A DNA stretch of 64,000 nucleotides from Alphaproteobacteria bacterium LSUCC0396 (GTDB lineage: Bacteria > Pseudomonadota > Alphaproteobacteria > Puniceispirillales > Puniceispirillaceae), in NCBI GenBank assembly GCA_041228345.1, contig CP166131.1, positions 186,001 to 250,000 on the forward strand, in the 5' to 3' direction. The position numbers and the translations under genes were made by a program. This document shows positions 18,048 to 26,857 of this stretch, in pieces. How positions within the stretch are numbered: the stretch's first letter is position 1; every line of letters starts with the position of its first letter. The notes under the pieces are model-generated. The model saw only the letters and a list, made by a program, of their open reading frames with translations. It searched no databases and was not told where the DNA came from.

Positions 18048-18737
18048 ATGACCGTGCTGTCACCGCTACAAGATTGCGCCGCCACAATCGAGGCCCTGAT
18101 CTTTGCTTCTGATCGGCCAGTCCGCGAGCGCGAACTCATCGTCCATTTACCAGAAAATATCGAGATCGCTAACGTTATCGCACTGGTTTCGGCACGTTAT
18201 GACAGCACAAGCGGCATCGAGCTGTGCAAAGTCGGCGATGGCTGGGCATTTCGCACCAAAGCCGAAATTGCCGAACGGTTGAGCCAGCATAAACAAATCG
18301 AGCGCCCTTTATCGCGCGCCGCACTAGAAGTGCTGGCGATCATTGCCTACCACCAGCCGATTACCCGCGCTGAAATTGAAGAGATTCGCGGGATAAGCCT
18401 GTCAAAAGGCACGATGGATATCTTGCTTGAACTTGGCTGGATTAAACCACGCGGACGCCGCCGCACGCCGGGTCGCCCGTTGACTTGGGGAACCAGCCCA
18501 GCGTTTCTGGATCATTTTGGTCTTGGCGATATCACTGATTTACCGGGCATGGATGATTTAAAAGCCGCAGGCCTGCTTCGTAAGGGCCAGATCCTTGGCG
18601 CCTTAATGGATCACGCGCCGCAAACCGCAGAAAGTGACCATGACGAACATGATGATGAACTGGACGGCGAGCTGGACGGCGATTTCCTCGAAGATGGCTT
18701 GCTAGAGGCCGGATATGATGGAGAGCAGAATGCTTGA
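18048..18737 (+). CDS. scpB: segregation and condensation protein B
   Basis: 229 residues. Two winged-helix domains are recognisable: ATIEALIFASDRPVRERELI at the start and RAALEVLAIIAYHQPITRAEIEEIRG around residues 88-112. ScpB dimers bind ScpA and regulate SMC ATPase. The last 35 residues are an Asp/Glu-rich tail (DELDGELDGDFLEDG) that is not part of the core fold. The stop codon overlaps the start of the next gene by eight bases, so the ABC ATPase appears translationally coupled to it. Confidence 0.95.
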   Translation: MTVLSPLQDCAATIEALIFASDRPVRERELIVHLPENIEIANVIALVSARYDSTSGIELCKVGDGWAFRTKAEIAERLSQHKQIERPLSRAALEVLAIIAYHQPITRAEIEEIRGISLSKGTMDILLELGWIKPRGRRRTPGRPLTWGTSPAFLDHFGLGDITDLPGMDDLKAAGLLRKGQILGALMDHAPQTAESDHDEHDDELDGELDGDFLEDGLLEAGYDGEQNA

Positions 18738-19779
18738 ATTCGATCACATCCGTCACGCCTATAATGGCAGCTTGTCAGTGCGTGACGTCAGCTTTCATGT
18801 CGAGCCGGGCGAGGTGGTCTCGTTGCTTGGCCCGTCTGGTTGCGGTAAAACCACGCTATTACGTCTCGCAGCAGGGCTTGAGCAGCCGCAACATGGCAGT
18901 ATCCGCCTGCATAACAACGTCATTTCCTCAGCTGATTTTGTGCAGCCACCCGAACAGCGTGGTATCGGCTATATGTTTCAAGATTATGCGCTGTTTCCGC
19001 ATTTGACAGTTATCCAGAATGTTGTCTTCGGATTGACGGAAAAGGGCAGCGCGGCGACAAGGCGCGGCCTTGAAGTCCTGGGTGAGGTCGGTATCGACGG
19101 GCTTAGTGATATGTACCCGCATGAATTATCGGGCGGCCAGCAACAACGTGTTGCATTGGCACGCGCGTTAGCACCAAATCCTGCTGTCATTCTGCTGGAT
19201 GAGCCTTATGCCGGCCTTGACAGCCGTCTCCGCGAGCGTATTCGTGACCAGATGCTACATGTCTTGAAAGCCTCAAATGCGGCCGCTTTGATGGTAACGC
19301 ATGACGCCGAAGAGGCAATGTTCATGTCTGACCGGATTGTTGTTCTGCGCGATGGCCACGTCGTTCAGACAGGCCGGCCAGTTAACCTATATTGCCAGCC
19401 AAGCAGCGCTTTTGTTGCTGAGTTTTTTGGCGAGGTGAACCGGGTTGAAGGTGTTGTTGCCAAAGACAAGGTCATAACCCCGCTTGGTGAGTTTCGTGCA
19501 CCAAAATCACTTAGCGATGGGAGCCCGGCCAGTGTCGTCATCCGGCATGAGGCGATGTTGATCGACGCGGGAAATGATGGCGTGGTTGGCGAGGTTATGG
19601 AGTCTCGTTTGCTTGGCCGTGCATCCCTTATTCATCTGTCAGTACCAACGGGGCGCGATGTATTGCACCTCCATGCGCGGATACCCGGGCTTAACTCGAT
19701 CGAGGTTGGCAGTCAGGTTCGCGTCCGGGTCGATCCGGCGCAGGCGTTCGTGTTTGCTGCGGGGAATGGCGACGAATAA
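18730..19779 (+). CDS. orphan ABC transporter ATP-binding protein (FbpC/PotA-like)
   Basis: 349 residues from ATG 18730; GGAG lies seven bases upstream, inside scpB. Walker A GPSGCGKTT (34-42), Q-loop FQDYALFP, signature LSGGQQQR (133-140), Walker B VILLDEPYAGLD (153-164) and H-loop THDAEEA (His191) are all intact. The last third looks like a TOBE domain. This architecture is typical of importers of ferric iron, spermidine or thiamine. No permease or binding protein is nearby, and its insertion between scpB and tatA is unusual. Substrate unknown. Confidence 0.85.
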   Translation: MLEFDHIRHAYNGSLSVRDVSFHVEPGEVVSLLGPSGCGKTTLLRLAAGLEQPQHGSIRLHNNVISSADFVQPPEQRGIGYMFQDYALFPHLTVIQNVVFGLTEKGSAATRRGLEVLGEVGIDGLSDMYPHELSGGQQQRVALARALAPNPAVILLDEPYAGLDSRLRERIRDQMLHVLKASNAAALMVTHDAEEAMFMSDRIVVLRDGHVVQTGRPVNLYCQPSSAFVAEFFGEVNRVEGVVAKDKVITPLGEFRAPKSLSDGSPASVVIRHEAMLIDAGNDGVVGEVMESRLLGRASLIHLSVPTGRDVLHLHARIPGLNSIEVGSQVRVRVDPAQAFVFAAGNGDE

Positions 19780-19863
19780 TCCAATATTACCGAATGAACG
19801 CACGAAACGTCTGGTTTTTTTAGGTTATAGTCACTTTTCTGGGCAGGTTAGGCCAAGGACTTC

Positions 19864-19892
19864 TTGTCGACAGCCAAACCCCTGTCTATAGT
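19864..19892 (+). promoter_or_regulatory. candidate sigma-70 promoter of tatABC
   Basis: TTGTCG (19864-19869), a 17-base spacer and TATAGT (19887-19892) lie about 65 bases before the tatA start, in the only gap of the scpA-tatC run longer than 100 bases. Confidence 0.5.
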
Positions 19893-19956
19893 GCGTTGAT
19901 CTGGCGGCTGAGGTTTTACCATTGGCTGGAACGAATTAGAAATGAGGACCAAAACC

Positions 19957-20253
19957 ATGTTTGGCGGTACATTCAGTATTTTACATTGGATCGTTGTTCT
20001 TGCCGTTGTTCTGTTGCTGTTCGGCGGCAGAGGCAAAGTATCAGCGATCATGGGCGATTTCGGCAAAGGCTTGCGCAACTTTAAAACGGGGCTAAAAGGG
20101 CCGGAAGAAGAAGCTGAAGAGGCGGAAGCTATCGAAGCTGCGCCAACGCCAGCCGCAAAAAAGCCGACTGCCAAAAAAGCAGCGCCGAAAAAAGCGGCTG
20201 CTAAAAAGGCCACAGCGAAAAAAGCATCTGCTAAAAAAGCCGCCAAGAAATAG
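19957..20253 (+). CDS. tatA: twin-arginine translocase subunit TatA with Lys/Ala-rich tail
   Basis: 98 residues from ATG 19957 (AGGA nine bases upstream; ATG 19942 is a longer alternative). One transmembrane helix (about 6-22) is followed by the hinge [20 protein letters not shown] and amphipathic helix typical of TatA. TatA oligomers form the passage for folded Tat substrates. Unusually, the tail from about residue 60 on is almost entirely Ala, Lys and Pro in AKKA-type repeats ([18 protein letters not shown]), like the tail of histone H1-like bacterial proteins rather than the acidic tail of most TatA. It is followed by tatB at 16 bases. Confidence 0.93.
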   Translation: MFGGTFSILHWIVVLAVVLLLFGGRGKVSAIMGDFGKGLRNFKTGLKGPEEEAEEAEAIEAAPTPAAKKPTAKKAAPKKAAAKKATAKKASAKKAAKK

Positions 20254-20269
20254 GTGCTAGGAGCAGGTA

Positions 20270-20713
20270 ATGCTTGATATTGGCGGCTGGGAGTTCTTGG
20301 TTGTTGCCTTTGTGCTGATCATGGTGGTCGGCCCAAAGGAATTACCGAAAATGCTCCGAGGTTTTACCCGGATTATCCGTCAAGTTCGGTCCATGGCGGC
20401 TGAATTTTCGCGCGGTATGCAGGACATGGCTGATGAAGCCGAGCTTGGGGATATCAAGGGCACGCTCGACGATGTTAAACGCGGCAACCTTGCAGGGGTC
20501 GCTGATGCCATCGACCCGGGCGGCCAGTTGAAAGACTCGGTTGAGGATCTGAAAAAATCCACGGCTGAAACTGGCCTTAAAGATGATGTTGGTGAAATCC
20601 GTGATCTGGCGGGGGCTACCGGCGACGGCATTGCTGAAAAGGTTAATGAAGCGCCGCCACATGACAAGGCCGCAAAAGACGAAACCTCCACGAAAAAGAA
20701 GACTGGGAGCTAG
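20270..20713 (+). CDS. tatB: twin-arginine translocase subunit TatB
   Basis: 147 residues: N-terminal membrane helix in MLDIGGWEFLVVAFVLIMVV, the GPKELPKMLRGFTR hinge that separates TatB from TatA, an amphipathic helix, and a hydrophilic tail with repeated Asp/Lys. With TatC it forms the receptor for twin-arginine signal peptides in the inner membrane. An AGGAG site precedes the start. It lies between tatA and tatC in standard order. Confidence 0.95.
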   Translation: MLDIGGWEFLVVAFVLIMVVGPKELPKMLRGFTRIIRQVRSMAAEFSRGMQDMADEAELGDIKGTLDDVKRGNLAGVADAIDPGGQLKDSVEDLKKSTAETGLKDDVGEIRDLAGATGDGIAEKVNEAPPHDKAAKDETSTKKKTGS

Positions 20714-20719
20714 GCCGCG

Positions 20720-21541
20720 ATGGCAGAGCAGGATGCAGATAATTCTGGGCAGAATGATGGCCGCATGACGCTCATTGGTCACCTGACCGAGTTGCGTAAC
20801 CGGCTAGGCATCGCATTGGCTGCGTTTTTGGTGCTGTTTTTACTTAGCGTTGCACCTTTGCCCGGAACAACCAGCAACAGTATTGCCTATCAGGTGTTTG
20901 TATTCTTGCAAGCGCCGCTGGCCGAGATTCTTCAGGAAAAAGGCGGCGGTCGGATGATTTTCACCGCGCTGCATGAAGGGTTTTTCACCCAGATCAAGGT
21001 CGGTTTCTTCACCGCTTTATGCGTAACCTTTCCGATTATCAGCATGCAGTTGTGGAAATTCATTGCGCCCGGGCTATACAAGAATGAAAAACAGGCCTTT
21101 TTGCCGTTTTTGATCGCAACGCCGGTTCTGTTTACCCTAGGCGCGGCGATGGTTTATTACATCGTGACACCGATGGCGTGGAAATTCTTTGTCTCATTCG
21201 AGATGCTTGGGGATGGCACTGCCCTGCCGATCGAGCTTGAGCCCCGCATTAGTGAATATCTTTCATTAATGATGCGGTTGATCTTTGCGTTTGGTCTCGC
21301 GTTCGAATTGCCGGTAATCTTGCTATTGCTGGCACGTGCCGGTTTGGTAACGCATCAAGGGCTGGCCGAAAAGCGAAAGATCGCTATCGTTGTGGCCTTT
21401 GTTGTTGCCGCAATTTTGACACCACCCGACGTAATCTCACAGCTATTATTGGCTGTTCCGATCATTGTTTTGTACGAATTATCAATTTTGGGGGCACGGC
21501 TGATGAGCCCGCCACCAGACACCGAGTTCGATAATAGCTAG
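20720..21541 (+). CDS. tatC: twin-arginine translocase subunit TatC
   Basis: 273 residues with six membrane helices. Family marks are HLTELRNRLGIAL near residue 20, FFTQIKVGFFTALCVTFPI, the LWKFIAPGLYKNEK loop and FGLAFELPVILLLL. TatC binds the twin-arginine signal peptide. It starts six bases after tatB; the next gene, serS, is 141 bases further on. Confidence 0.97.
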   Translation: MAEQDADNSGQNDGRMTLIGHLTELRNRLGIALAAFLVLFLLSVAPLPGTTSNSIAYQVFVFLQAPLAEILQEKGGGRMIFTALHEGFFTQIKVGFFTALCVTFPIISMQLWKFIAPGLYKNEKQAFLPFLIATPVLFTLGAAMVYYIVTPMAWKFFVSFEMLGDGTALPIELEPRISEYLSLMMRLIFAFGLAFELPVILLLLARAGLVTHQGLAEKRKIAIVVAFVVAAILTPPDVISQLLLAVPIIVLYELSILGARLMSPPPDTEFDNS

Positions 21542-21682
21542 TTAACAGGTAACGCACTGCACGCCTAATAAGGCTGTGCCGATAAAACAGCGCCGATACA
21601 GGCAACGCCCATCGAGATTAGCGATACGCAATTTGCGAAGAATAACCACAAATCAAACCTGACCAGTAAACCGAGTTTAATA

Positions 21683-22966
21683 ATGCATGACATCCGCTTT
21701 ATTCGTGAAAACCCTGATGCTTTCGACGCTGCGTTAAACCGGCGCAAGCTTGCCCCGCTGGCGAGCGAAATTCTGAAGGTCGATAGCGAACGGCGTTCCC
21801 TGCAAGCCCAAATTCAAGACATGCAGTCGCGTCGTAATCAGGCCTCAAAAGAGATTGGCACCTTAAAGGCAAAGGGCGGTGACGCAGACGCGCTGATCGC
21901 CGAGGTGAATGACATTAAAGCCAATATGCCGGCCCTCGAAAGCGAGGAGGCAAAGCTAGCTGATAGGTTAGATGCTTGGCTTCTCGAATTGCCCAATATT
22001 CTCGATGCGTCAGTGCCTGACGGTGATGACGAGACCCAGAATGAATTGATTCGCACCATTGGTGATGTGCCGCAATTTTCTTTTACGCCACGGGATCATG
22101 TTGCGCTGGGTGAGGGGCTTGGGCAGATGGATTTTGCCCTTGGTGCCAAGCTTGCTGGGGCGCGGTTTGTCGTTCTATCAGGCCAGTTAGCCCGCCTCGA
22201 ACGCGCCTTGGCTGCCTTTATGCTGGATACGCACACTGCCGAATTTGGCTATGTTGAAACGCTGCCGCCAGCCTTGGTAAATAGTCAAACCATGACCGGA
22301 ACTGGCCAGTTGCCCAAATTTGCCGAAGATCTCTATCGGACTGATGATAAATGGCTAATTCCAACTGCCGAAGTGCCGCTGACGAACATTGTTGCAGATG
22401 AAATTACCGACAGTGCAGTTCTGCCATTGCGGATGACCGCCTATACTCAATGTTTCCGGTCCGAGGCTGGCTCGGCTGGACGCGATACGCGCGGGATGAT
22501 CCGCCAGCATCAATTCTCCAAGGTGGAAATGGTATCAATCGTTCATCCGGATCAATCAGCTGATGAACTTGACCGCATGACGTCCTGCGCCGAGGCAATT
22601 CTGCAAAAGCTGGAATTGCCCTATCGGGTGCTAAAGCTTTGTAGCGGTGATACTGGGTTTTCAGCCCAGCAAACCTATGATCTCGAAGTCTGGCTTCCGG
22701 GTCAGGATGAGGGGCGTGGTATGTATCGAGAGATTTCATCCTGCTCAAATTGCGGGCCATTTCAGGCACGCCGCATGAAAGCCCGCTTTCGTGACGCCGA
22801 AACTGGCGACACCCGGTTTTTACATACATTGAACGGATCCGGACTGGCCGTTGGTCGGACGCTGATTGCGGTTTTGGAAAATGGTCAACAAGAAGATGGA
22901 AGTATTCTTCTGCCGCAAGCCCTGCACAGCTACATGGGTACCAACCGGTTGGTGGCAAAGGCCTGA
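21683..22966 (+). CDS. serS: serine--tRNA ligase
   Basis: 427 residues. The N-terminal antiparallel coiled coil (about 30-105) that reads the tRNA-Ser long arm is present ([20 protein letters not shown]). Class II motif 2 is [20 protein letters not shown] and motif 3 is [15 protein letters not shown]. Its TGA overlaps the surE ATG (TGATG at 22964-22968), giving tight coupling to surE. Confidence 0.98.
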   Translation: MHDIRFIRENPDAFDAALNRRKLAPLASEILKVDSERRSLQAQIQDMQSRRNQASKEIGTLKAKGGDADALIAEVNDIKANMPALESEEAKLADRLDAWLLELPNILDASVPDGDDETQNELIRTIGDVPQFSFTPRDHVALGEGLGQMDFALGAKLAGARFVVLSGQLARLERALAAFMLDTHTAEFGYVETLPPALVNSQTMTGTGQLPKFAEDLYRTDDKWLIPTAEVPLTNIVADEITDSAVLPLRMTAYTQCFRSEAGSAGRDTRGMIRQHQFSKVEMVSIVHPDQSADELDRMTSCAEAILQKLELPYRVLKLCSGDTGFSAQQTYDLEVWLPGQDEGRGMYREISSCSNCGPFQARRMKARFRDAETGDTRFLHTLNGSGLAVGRTLIAVLENGQQEDGSILLPQALHSYMGTNRLVAKA

Positions 22967-23745
22967 TGGCAGGCGCGTCAACAAAACCCCTCGGCCGTAT
23001 TTTAATCAGCAATGATGACGGCATTGATGCGATTGGGATCACGATCTTGCGTGAAATTGCGGCCGGTCTAAGCGACGATGTTTGGGTAATTGCGCCAAGC
23101 GATAATCGCTCTGGTGCGTCGCGTTCGATTACGCTTCGCCGCGACGTTGTTATCGACCAGCTAGGCCCAAAGACTTTTAAATGCTCGGGCACGCCAAGCG
23201 ATTGCCTGATTTTTGGCATGGCCGAAATTCTTGACCAACCGCCCGAATTGGTTTTGACCGGCATCAATCACGGCATGAATGTTGCCGATGATATTCTCTA
23301 TTCAGGGACCGTTGCCGGGGCGATGGAGGCATCATTGCTTGGCGTGCCGGCGATTGCATTGTCACAGCGCCATGGCCGTGACGACCCTATTGATTACGCC
23401 GCCAGCCGGCTTTTTGGCGACAAGGTTATTCGCCATATCCTGCAATTAGGAATCCCGCCGCGCACAGTAATGAACGTCAATTTTCCCAAGACCAATCCGG
23501 CTGAGATCAAAGGCATTAAGCCGGCGCATCTTGACCGGCACAAGCTTGGTGATGTGATCATTAAGGGCGAGGCACCAAATCATTACCGGCTCGGGCCATT
23601 GAACAGCGCCTCTGAAACCAGCGATGGCAGCGACCGTGCCGTGCTAAATGATGGCTGGATTTCGCTGACGCCACTGATGATGGATGTCACCGCGCATGCA
23701 ATGCTGGATCAATTGCCGGTATTAGATCTGTCCGCAGTCACCTGA
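22966..23745 (+). CDS. surE: 5'/3'-nucleotidase SurE
   Basis: 259 residues. SurE is a metal-dependent nucleoside monophosphatase of stationary-phase survival. The metal site ISNDDGIDAIGI (Asp17-Asp18), the conserved SGASRSITL loop, and GINHGMNVADDILYSGTVAGA are all intact. It is coupled to serS upstream and followed by pcm four bases later; surE-pcm-nlpD is a widely conserved trio. Confidence 0.96.
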   Translation: MAGASTKPLGRILISNDDGIDAIGITILREIAAGLSDDVWVIAPSDNRSGASRSITLRRDVVIDQLGPKTFKCSGTPSDCLIFGMAEILDQPPELVLTGINHGMNVADDILYSGTVAGAMEASLLGVPAIALSQRHGRDDPIDYAASRLFGDKVIRHILQLGIPPRTVMNVNFPKTNPAEIKGIKPAHLDRHKLGDVIIKGEAPNHYRLGPLNSASETSDGSDRAVLNDGWISLTPLMMDVTAHAMLDQLPVLDLSAVT

Positions 23746-23749
23746 CGCC

Positions 23750-24382
23750 ATGACAAACGATTTCCAACTTCAAAAAGCGCAATTAATTATGAGCCTGCGC
23801 GGTCTGGGCATTATGGATTCGCGCGTATTGGCCGCACTTGAGCATGTGCCGCGTGAATTATTTGTACCTGCCGCATTAAGGCATCACTCTTATGAAAATT
23901 CATCACTTCCGATTGCTTATGACCAGACCATAAGTCAGCCTTATGTTGTTGCGCGCATGACCGAAGCTCTTCAGCTTGAAGGGCGTGAGCGCGTTCTTGA
24001 AATTGGCTGCGGCAGTGGCTACCAGGCGGCGATTCTGACGCATTTATGCCGGCGCGTTTATTCGATTGAACGCCTGCGCCCGTTGCTTGTTGATGCAGAA
24101 AATCGAATTCGGGATCTACGCATATCAAATATCAGCTTTCGTTTTGGCGATGGATCAAAGGGCTGGCCTGAAGCGGCGCCGTTTGATCGGATTATTCTGA
24201 CATGCGGTTGCGACAAAATTCCCGACATTTTGTTGCAGCAGTTAAAAATTGGCGGCATCATGGTAGCACCAGAGGGTCATGGCAAAGCCCAAGCTCTTGT
24301 TGTCGTGACCCGACATGAAACTGGGTTTGAACGCGTCACCTTGATGCCTGTAACCTTTGTGCCACTGATTGAGGGTGAATAA
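23750..24382 (+). CDS. pcm: protein-L-isoaspartate O-methyltransferase
   Basis: 210 residues of canonical Pcm. It has GIMDSRVLAALEHVPRELFV, the conserved AYDQTISQPYVVARMTEAL and SAM motif I VLEIGCGSGYQAA (residues 82-94). It methylates isoaspartyl residues of age-damaged proteins. The stop abuts the start of the NlpD-like gene (TAA then ATG), consistent with one operon. Confidence 0.96.
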   Translation: MTNDFQLQKAQLIMSLRGLGIMDSRVLAALEHVPRELFVPAALRHHSYENSSLPIAYDQTISQPYVVARMTEALQLEGRERVLEIGCGSGYQAAILTHLCRRVYSIERLRPLLVDAENRIRDLRISNISFRFGDGSKGWPEAAPFDRIILTCGCDKIPDILLQQLKIGGIMVAPEGHGKAQALVVVTRHETGFERVTLMPVTFVPLIEGE

Positions 24383-25357
24383 ATGCCGCTAGAACTAAGG
24401 TCCGATCTTAAATCCTGTTCTGGGTTTCTATTGCTTGGCGCCGCTGCGCTCGTGCTTTCGGCCTGTCAAACGCCTAATCTTGGCCTAAACCGCACCACAC
24501 CCGCGGCGGTCGTTGTGGCACCTTTGCGCCAGCCGGTTGAACCTATCCCGGCAAGTCAAATGGTAACTGTCCGCGAAAATGATACGCTTTATGGCGTTGC
24601 GACACGCTATCAGGTCACGCCGCAATCAATTATCGAGGCAAACAAGCTCTTAGCGCCTTACAATATTGTCAAAGGCCAAGCCCTAAAAATTGTCCCGCGC
24701 CGCACCCACCTCGTGCGTCCGGGTGACTCGGTTTACGTAATCTCGCAGCGCTATGCCGTTAGCCAATATCAACTGGCCCAGCTGAATGACCTTGCCCCAC
24801 CGTTTGAGCTGACTGTCGGGCAAAAGTTACAATTGCCAAATAGCCTCGATTTTTCAGTTCTGGATAGCGGGCTACCTAACGGGATCAGCGGTAACAATAT
24901 TGCCCAACCTCCACCGACAGCGCTCAAAAACAGCGCACCGGCTGTGCCGCGGAAACGCTTTGTTGCGCCATCATTGGCTGGAGGCTCAGGATTTAGCTGG
25001 CCGGTGGAAGGTGAGATCATCAGTGAATTTGGGCCGTCACAGCGCGGCGTTCATAATGATGGGGTAAATATCGCTGCCCAAGAAGGCAATATTGTAAGTG
25101 CGGCGGCAAAGGGGCGCGTCGCCTTTGTTGGCACTAACATCAAGAGCTTTGGCAAGCTGATCTTGGTAAAGCATGATGGCGGCATCATTACTGCCTATGC
25201 GCATCTGGGTGACATCACGGTGAAAGAAGGCGATATCGTAACCGCAGGGCAGGCGATTGGTACAATCGGCACCTCAGGCCGCGTTGATCGCCCGCAACTT
25301 CACTTTGAGATCCGCAAATCGCGACAACCGGTTGATCCCAGAAACCTGATTTCCTAG
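24383..25357 (+). CDS. nlpD: NlpD-like lipoprotein with two LysM domains and a degenerate LytM/M23 domain
   Basis: 324 residues. Lipobox LSAC gives a lipidated Cys28. Two LysM repeats (about 60-104 and 108-151) bind peptidoglycan, and an M23 fold spans about 205-320. The usual zinc ligands look lost: the first motif reads NDGVN (225-229) where active LytM has HxGxD, and the last reads PQLHFE where active enzymes have HxH (Gln305). Tyr-Ala-His and LHFE framework residues remain. This points to a non-catalytic amidase activator, as for E. coli NlpD, rather than an endopeptidase. It is the last gene of the run that begins at serS. Confidence 0.88.
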   Translation: MPLELRSDLKSCSGFLLLGAAALVLSACQTPNLGLNRTTPAAVVVAPLRQPVEPIPASQMVTVRENDTLYGVATRYQVTPQSIIEANKLLAPYNIVKGQALKIVPRRTHLVRPGDSVYVISQRYAVSQYQLAQLNDLAPPFELTVGQKLQLPNSLDFSVLDSGLPNGISGNNIAQPPPTALKNSAPAVPRKRFVAPSLAGGSGFSWPVEGEIISEFGPSQRGVHNDGVNIAAQEGNIVSAAAKGRVAFVGTNIKSFGKLILVKHDGGIITAYAHLGDITVKEGDIVTAGQAIGTIGTSGRVDRPQLHFEIRKSRQPVDPRNLIS

Positions 25358-25397
25358 CCGGCAAAATTTGGCTTTAATTAGGCCAGTGACACAAAAA

Positions 25398-25431
25398 TGC
25401 TAGTGGCGCAAAGATGTTAGTGGCGCAAAGA
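25398..25431. repeat. 17-bp tandem duplication between nlpD and the DUF815 gene
   Basis: TGCTAGTGGCGCAAAGA (25398-25414) is followed directly by TGTTAGTGGCGCAAAGA (25415-25431), one mismatch. It lies in the 76-base gap between converging genes, with no intrinsic terminator visible. Confidence 0.85.
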
Positions 25432-25433
25432 TT

Positions 25434-26303
25434 CTAATGCCGAAGTGATGTTTTCGTTCGAGCCGCAAGGTCTGTGATGAATTGCCATGCAACCCGGCCG
25501 GAGCGTGATCCGCGTCCAATTGACCATGCAAGCGCCTCATGGCGCACATCAATATCGCCCACTTTGATGTTGTAATAATTAACATATTCATCAACCATCT
25601 CAAGATACGTATCCTGATCGATTGAATGAAACCCGATCCACAGGCCAAACCGGTCTGAAAGTGAAACGGTTTCCTCGGTCGTCTCAGACGGATTAATCGC
25701 TGTTGAGCGCTCATTCTCCATCATTTGCCGCGGCATCAGATGGCGCCGATTAGACGTCGCGTAGAACACAATATTATCAGGCCGGCCTTCGATACCGCCT
25801 TCAAGCGCCGCCTTTAGTGATTTATATGTGCTTTCACCACCCTCAAACGCCAGATCATCAGAAAAGATGATAAAATAGCGGTCAATTTGCGCCAGAAACG
25901 ACATCAAAAACGGCAGGTCAGCAATATCCTCACGGTGAATTTCGACCAAGCCAAGATCGTGTCCATGTTCAATCACGGTGCCATGAACCGCCTTTACTAG
26001 CGATGATTTACCAGTTCCACGTGCGCCCCACAAAAGCGCGTTATTTGCCGGAAAACCGCCAACAAACCCAAGCGTGTTTGACAGAAGATTATCGCGCTGC
26101 TCGTCAACACCTTTCAACAGGCCAATATCCAGCCTGCTAATCTTTGTAACCGGCACGAGTTGGCGAACATCAGACTGCCAGACATAAGCGTCAGCCTTGA
26201 CCAGCGTTTCTGGCTTCATGTCGCCCGGATAGCGACGTTCCAGCGCGTCAGCAATGCGCGTCAATTGGCCAAGAAGCAGGGCGGTATCGTCAGACATATT
26301 CAT
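25434..26303 (-). CDS. DUF815 family AAA-type ATPase
   Basis: 289 residues from ATG 26303; in-frame ATGs at 26297 and 26363 are alternatives. The protein has ALLWGARGTGKSSLVKAVHG (Walker A), the Walker B-like FIIFSDDLAFEGGE, and the conserved NIVFYATSNRRHL sensor segment, all typical of the DUF815 (YcdF/DUF815) ATPases common in alphaproteobacteria. Molecular function is unknown in general. It is divergent from yajC, and any promoters would sit in the 26304-26431 gap. Confidence 0.85.
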   Translation of the reverse strand: MNMSDDTALLLGQLTRIADALERRYPGDMKPETLVKADAYVWQSDVRQLVPVTKISRLDIGLLKGVDEQRDNLLSNTLGFVGGFPANNALLWGARGTGKSSLVKAVHGTVIEHGHDLGLVEIHREDIADLPFLMSFLAQIDRYFIIFSDDLAFEGGESTYKSLKAALEGGIEGRPDNIVFYATSNRRHLMPRQMMENERSTAINPSETTEETVSLSDRFGLWIGFHSIDQDTYLEMVDEYVNYYNIKVGDIDVRHEALAWSIGRGSRSGRVAWQFITDLAARTKTSLRH

Positions 26304-26431
26304 TTTTTGCTCGGTCGGATCAAGATTGTTACGGAAACTTTGTAAAAAGGGAATATGGGTCATTGCAGCAAAGCGCAAGGGCGTTTATGTTCCCAGATAG
26401 TATTTTCAACGACAATTGGAGAGATTCCAAG

Positions 26432-26758
26432 ATGTTTATTACCCCAGCATTCGCACAATCAGGTGGCTTTGCAGAAGGCGGTTTCGGCCTGTTACCAATC
26501 CTTTTCGTGATGGTGATTTTCTATTTCCTGTTGATCCGCCCCCAGCAAAAACGGGCCAAACAACACCGGGAAATGCTTGCCGCTATCCGGCGTGGTGACA
26601 AGATCGTAACGTCAGGCGGGCTGACCGGCACTGTGGTTAAAGTGACCGACGACAGCGACACCGTAGACGTCGAAATCGCGAAGGATGTGAAAGTTCAGAT
26701 TGTCCGGTCAATGATTGCTGATATCAGAGGCAAGACCGAGCCAGCAAAAAAAGCGTAA
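26432..26758 (+). CDS. yajC: preprotein translocase subunit YajC
   Basis: 108 residues from ATG 26432, preceded by GGAGAG at 26418-26423. One membrane helix FGLLPILFVMVIFYFLLI ends in the family tag RPQQKRAKQH; the soluble part carries GDKIVTSGGLTGTVVKV. YajC associates with SecDF. In-frame upstream starts have no ribosome site. It heads a yajC-secD-secF cluster, separated from secD by a 99-base structured gap. Confidence 0.96.
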   Translation: MFITPAFAQSGGFAEGGFGLLPILFVMVIFYFLLIRPQQKRAKQHREMLAAIRRGDKIVTSGGLTGTVVKVTDDSDTVDVEIAKDVKVQIVRSMIADIRGKTEPAKKA

Positions 26759-26772
26759 CGCTGGACAGATAG

Positions 26773-26821
26773 GCGCCGGAGGTATTATTCGCCCGCTTTT
26801 GCGGCCGTTTATCACCGGCGC
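26773..26821 (+). other. long two-tier inverted repeat in the secD leader
   Basis: GCGCCGG (26773-26779) pairs with CCGGCGC (26815-26821), enclosing an inner CCGC-TTTT-GCGG hairpin (26793-26804). There is no terminal T-run. It could form a leader RNA structure between yajC and secD; function is unknown. Confidence 0.45.
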
Positions 26822-26857
26822 TAGCCGTCCCTATCTCTAGCCAAGAGTATTGTCATC

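Noticed and set aside
22404-23267. 287-codon frame antisense to serS and surE
   Set aside because: Spans two clear genes on the other strand and shows no domain.
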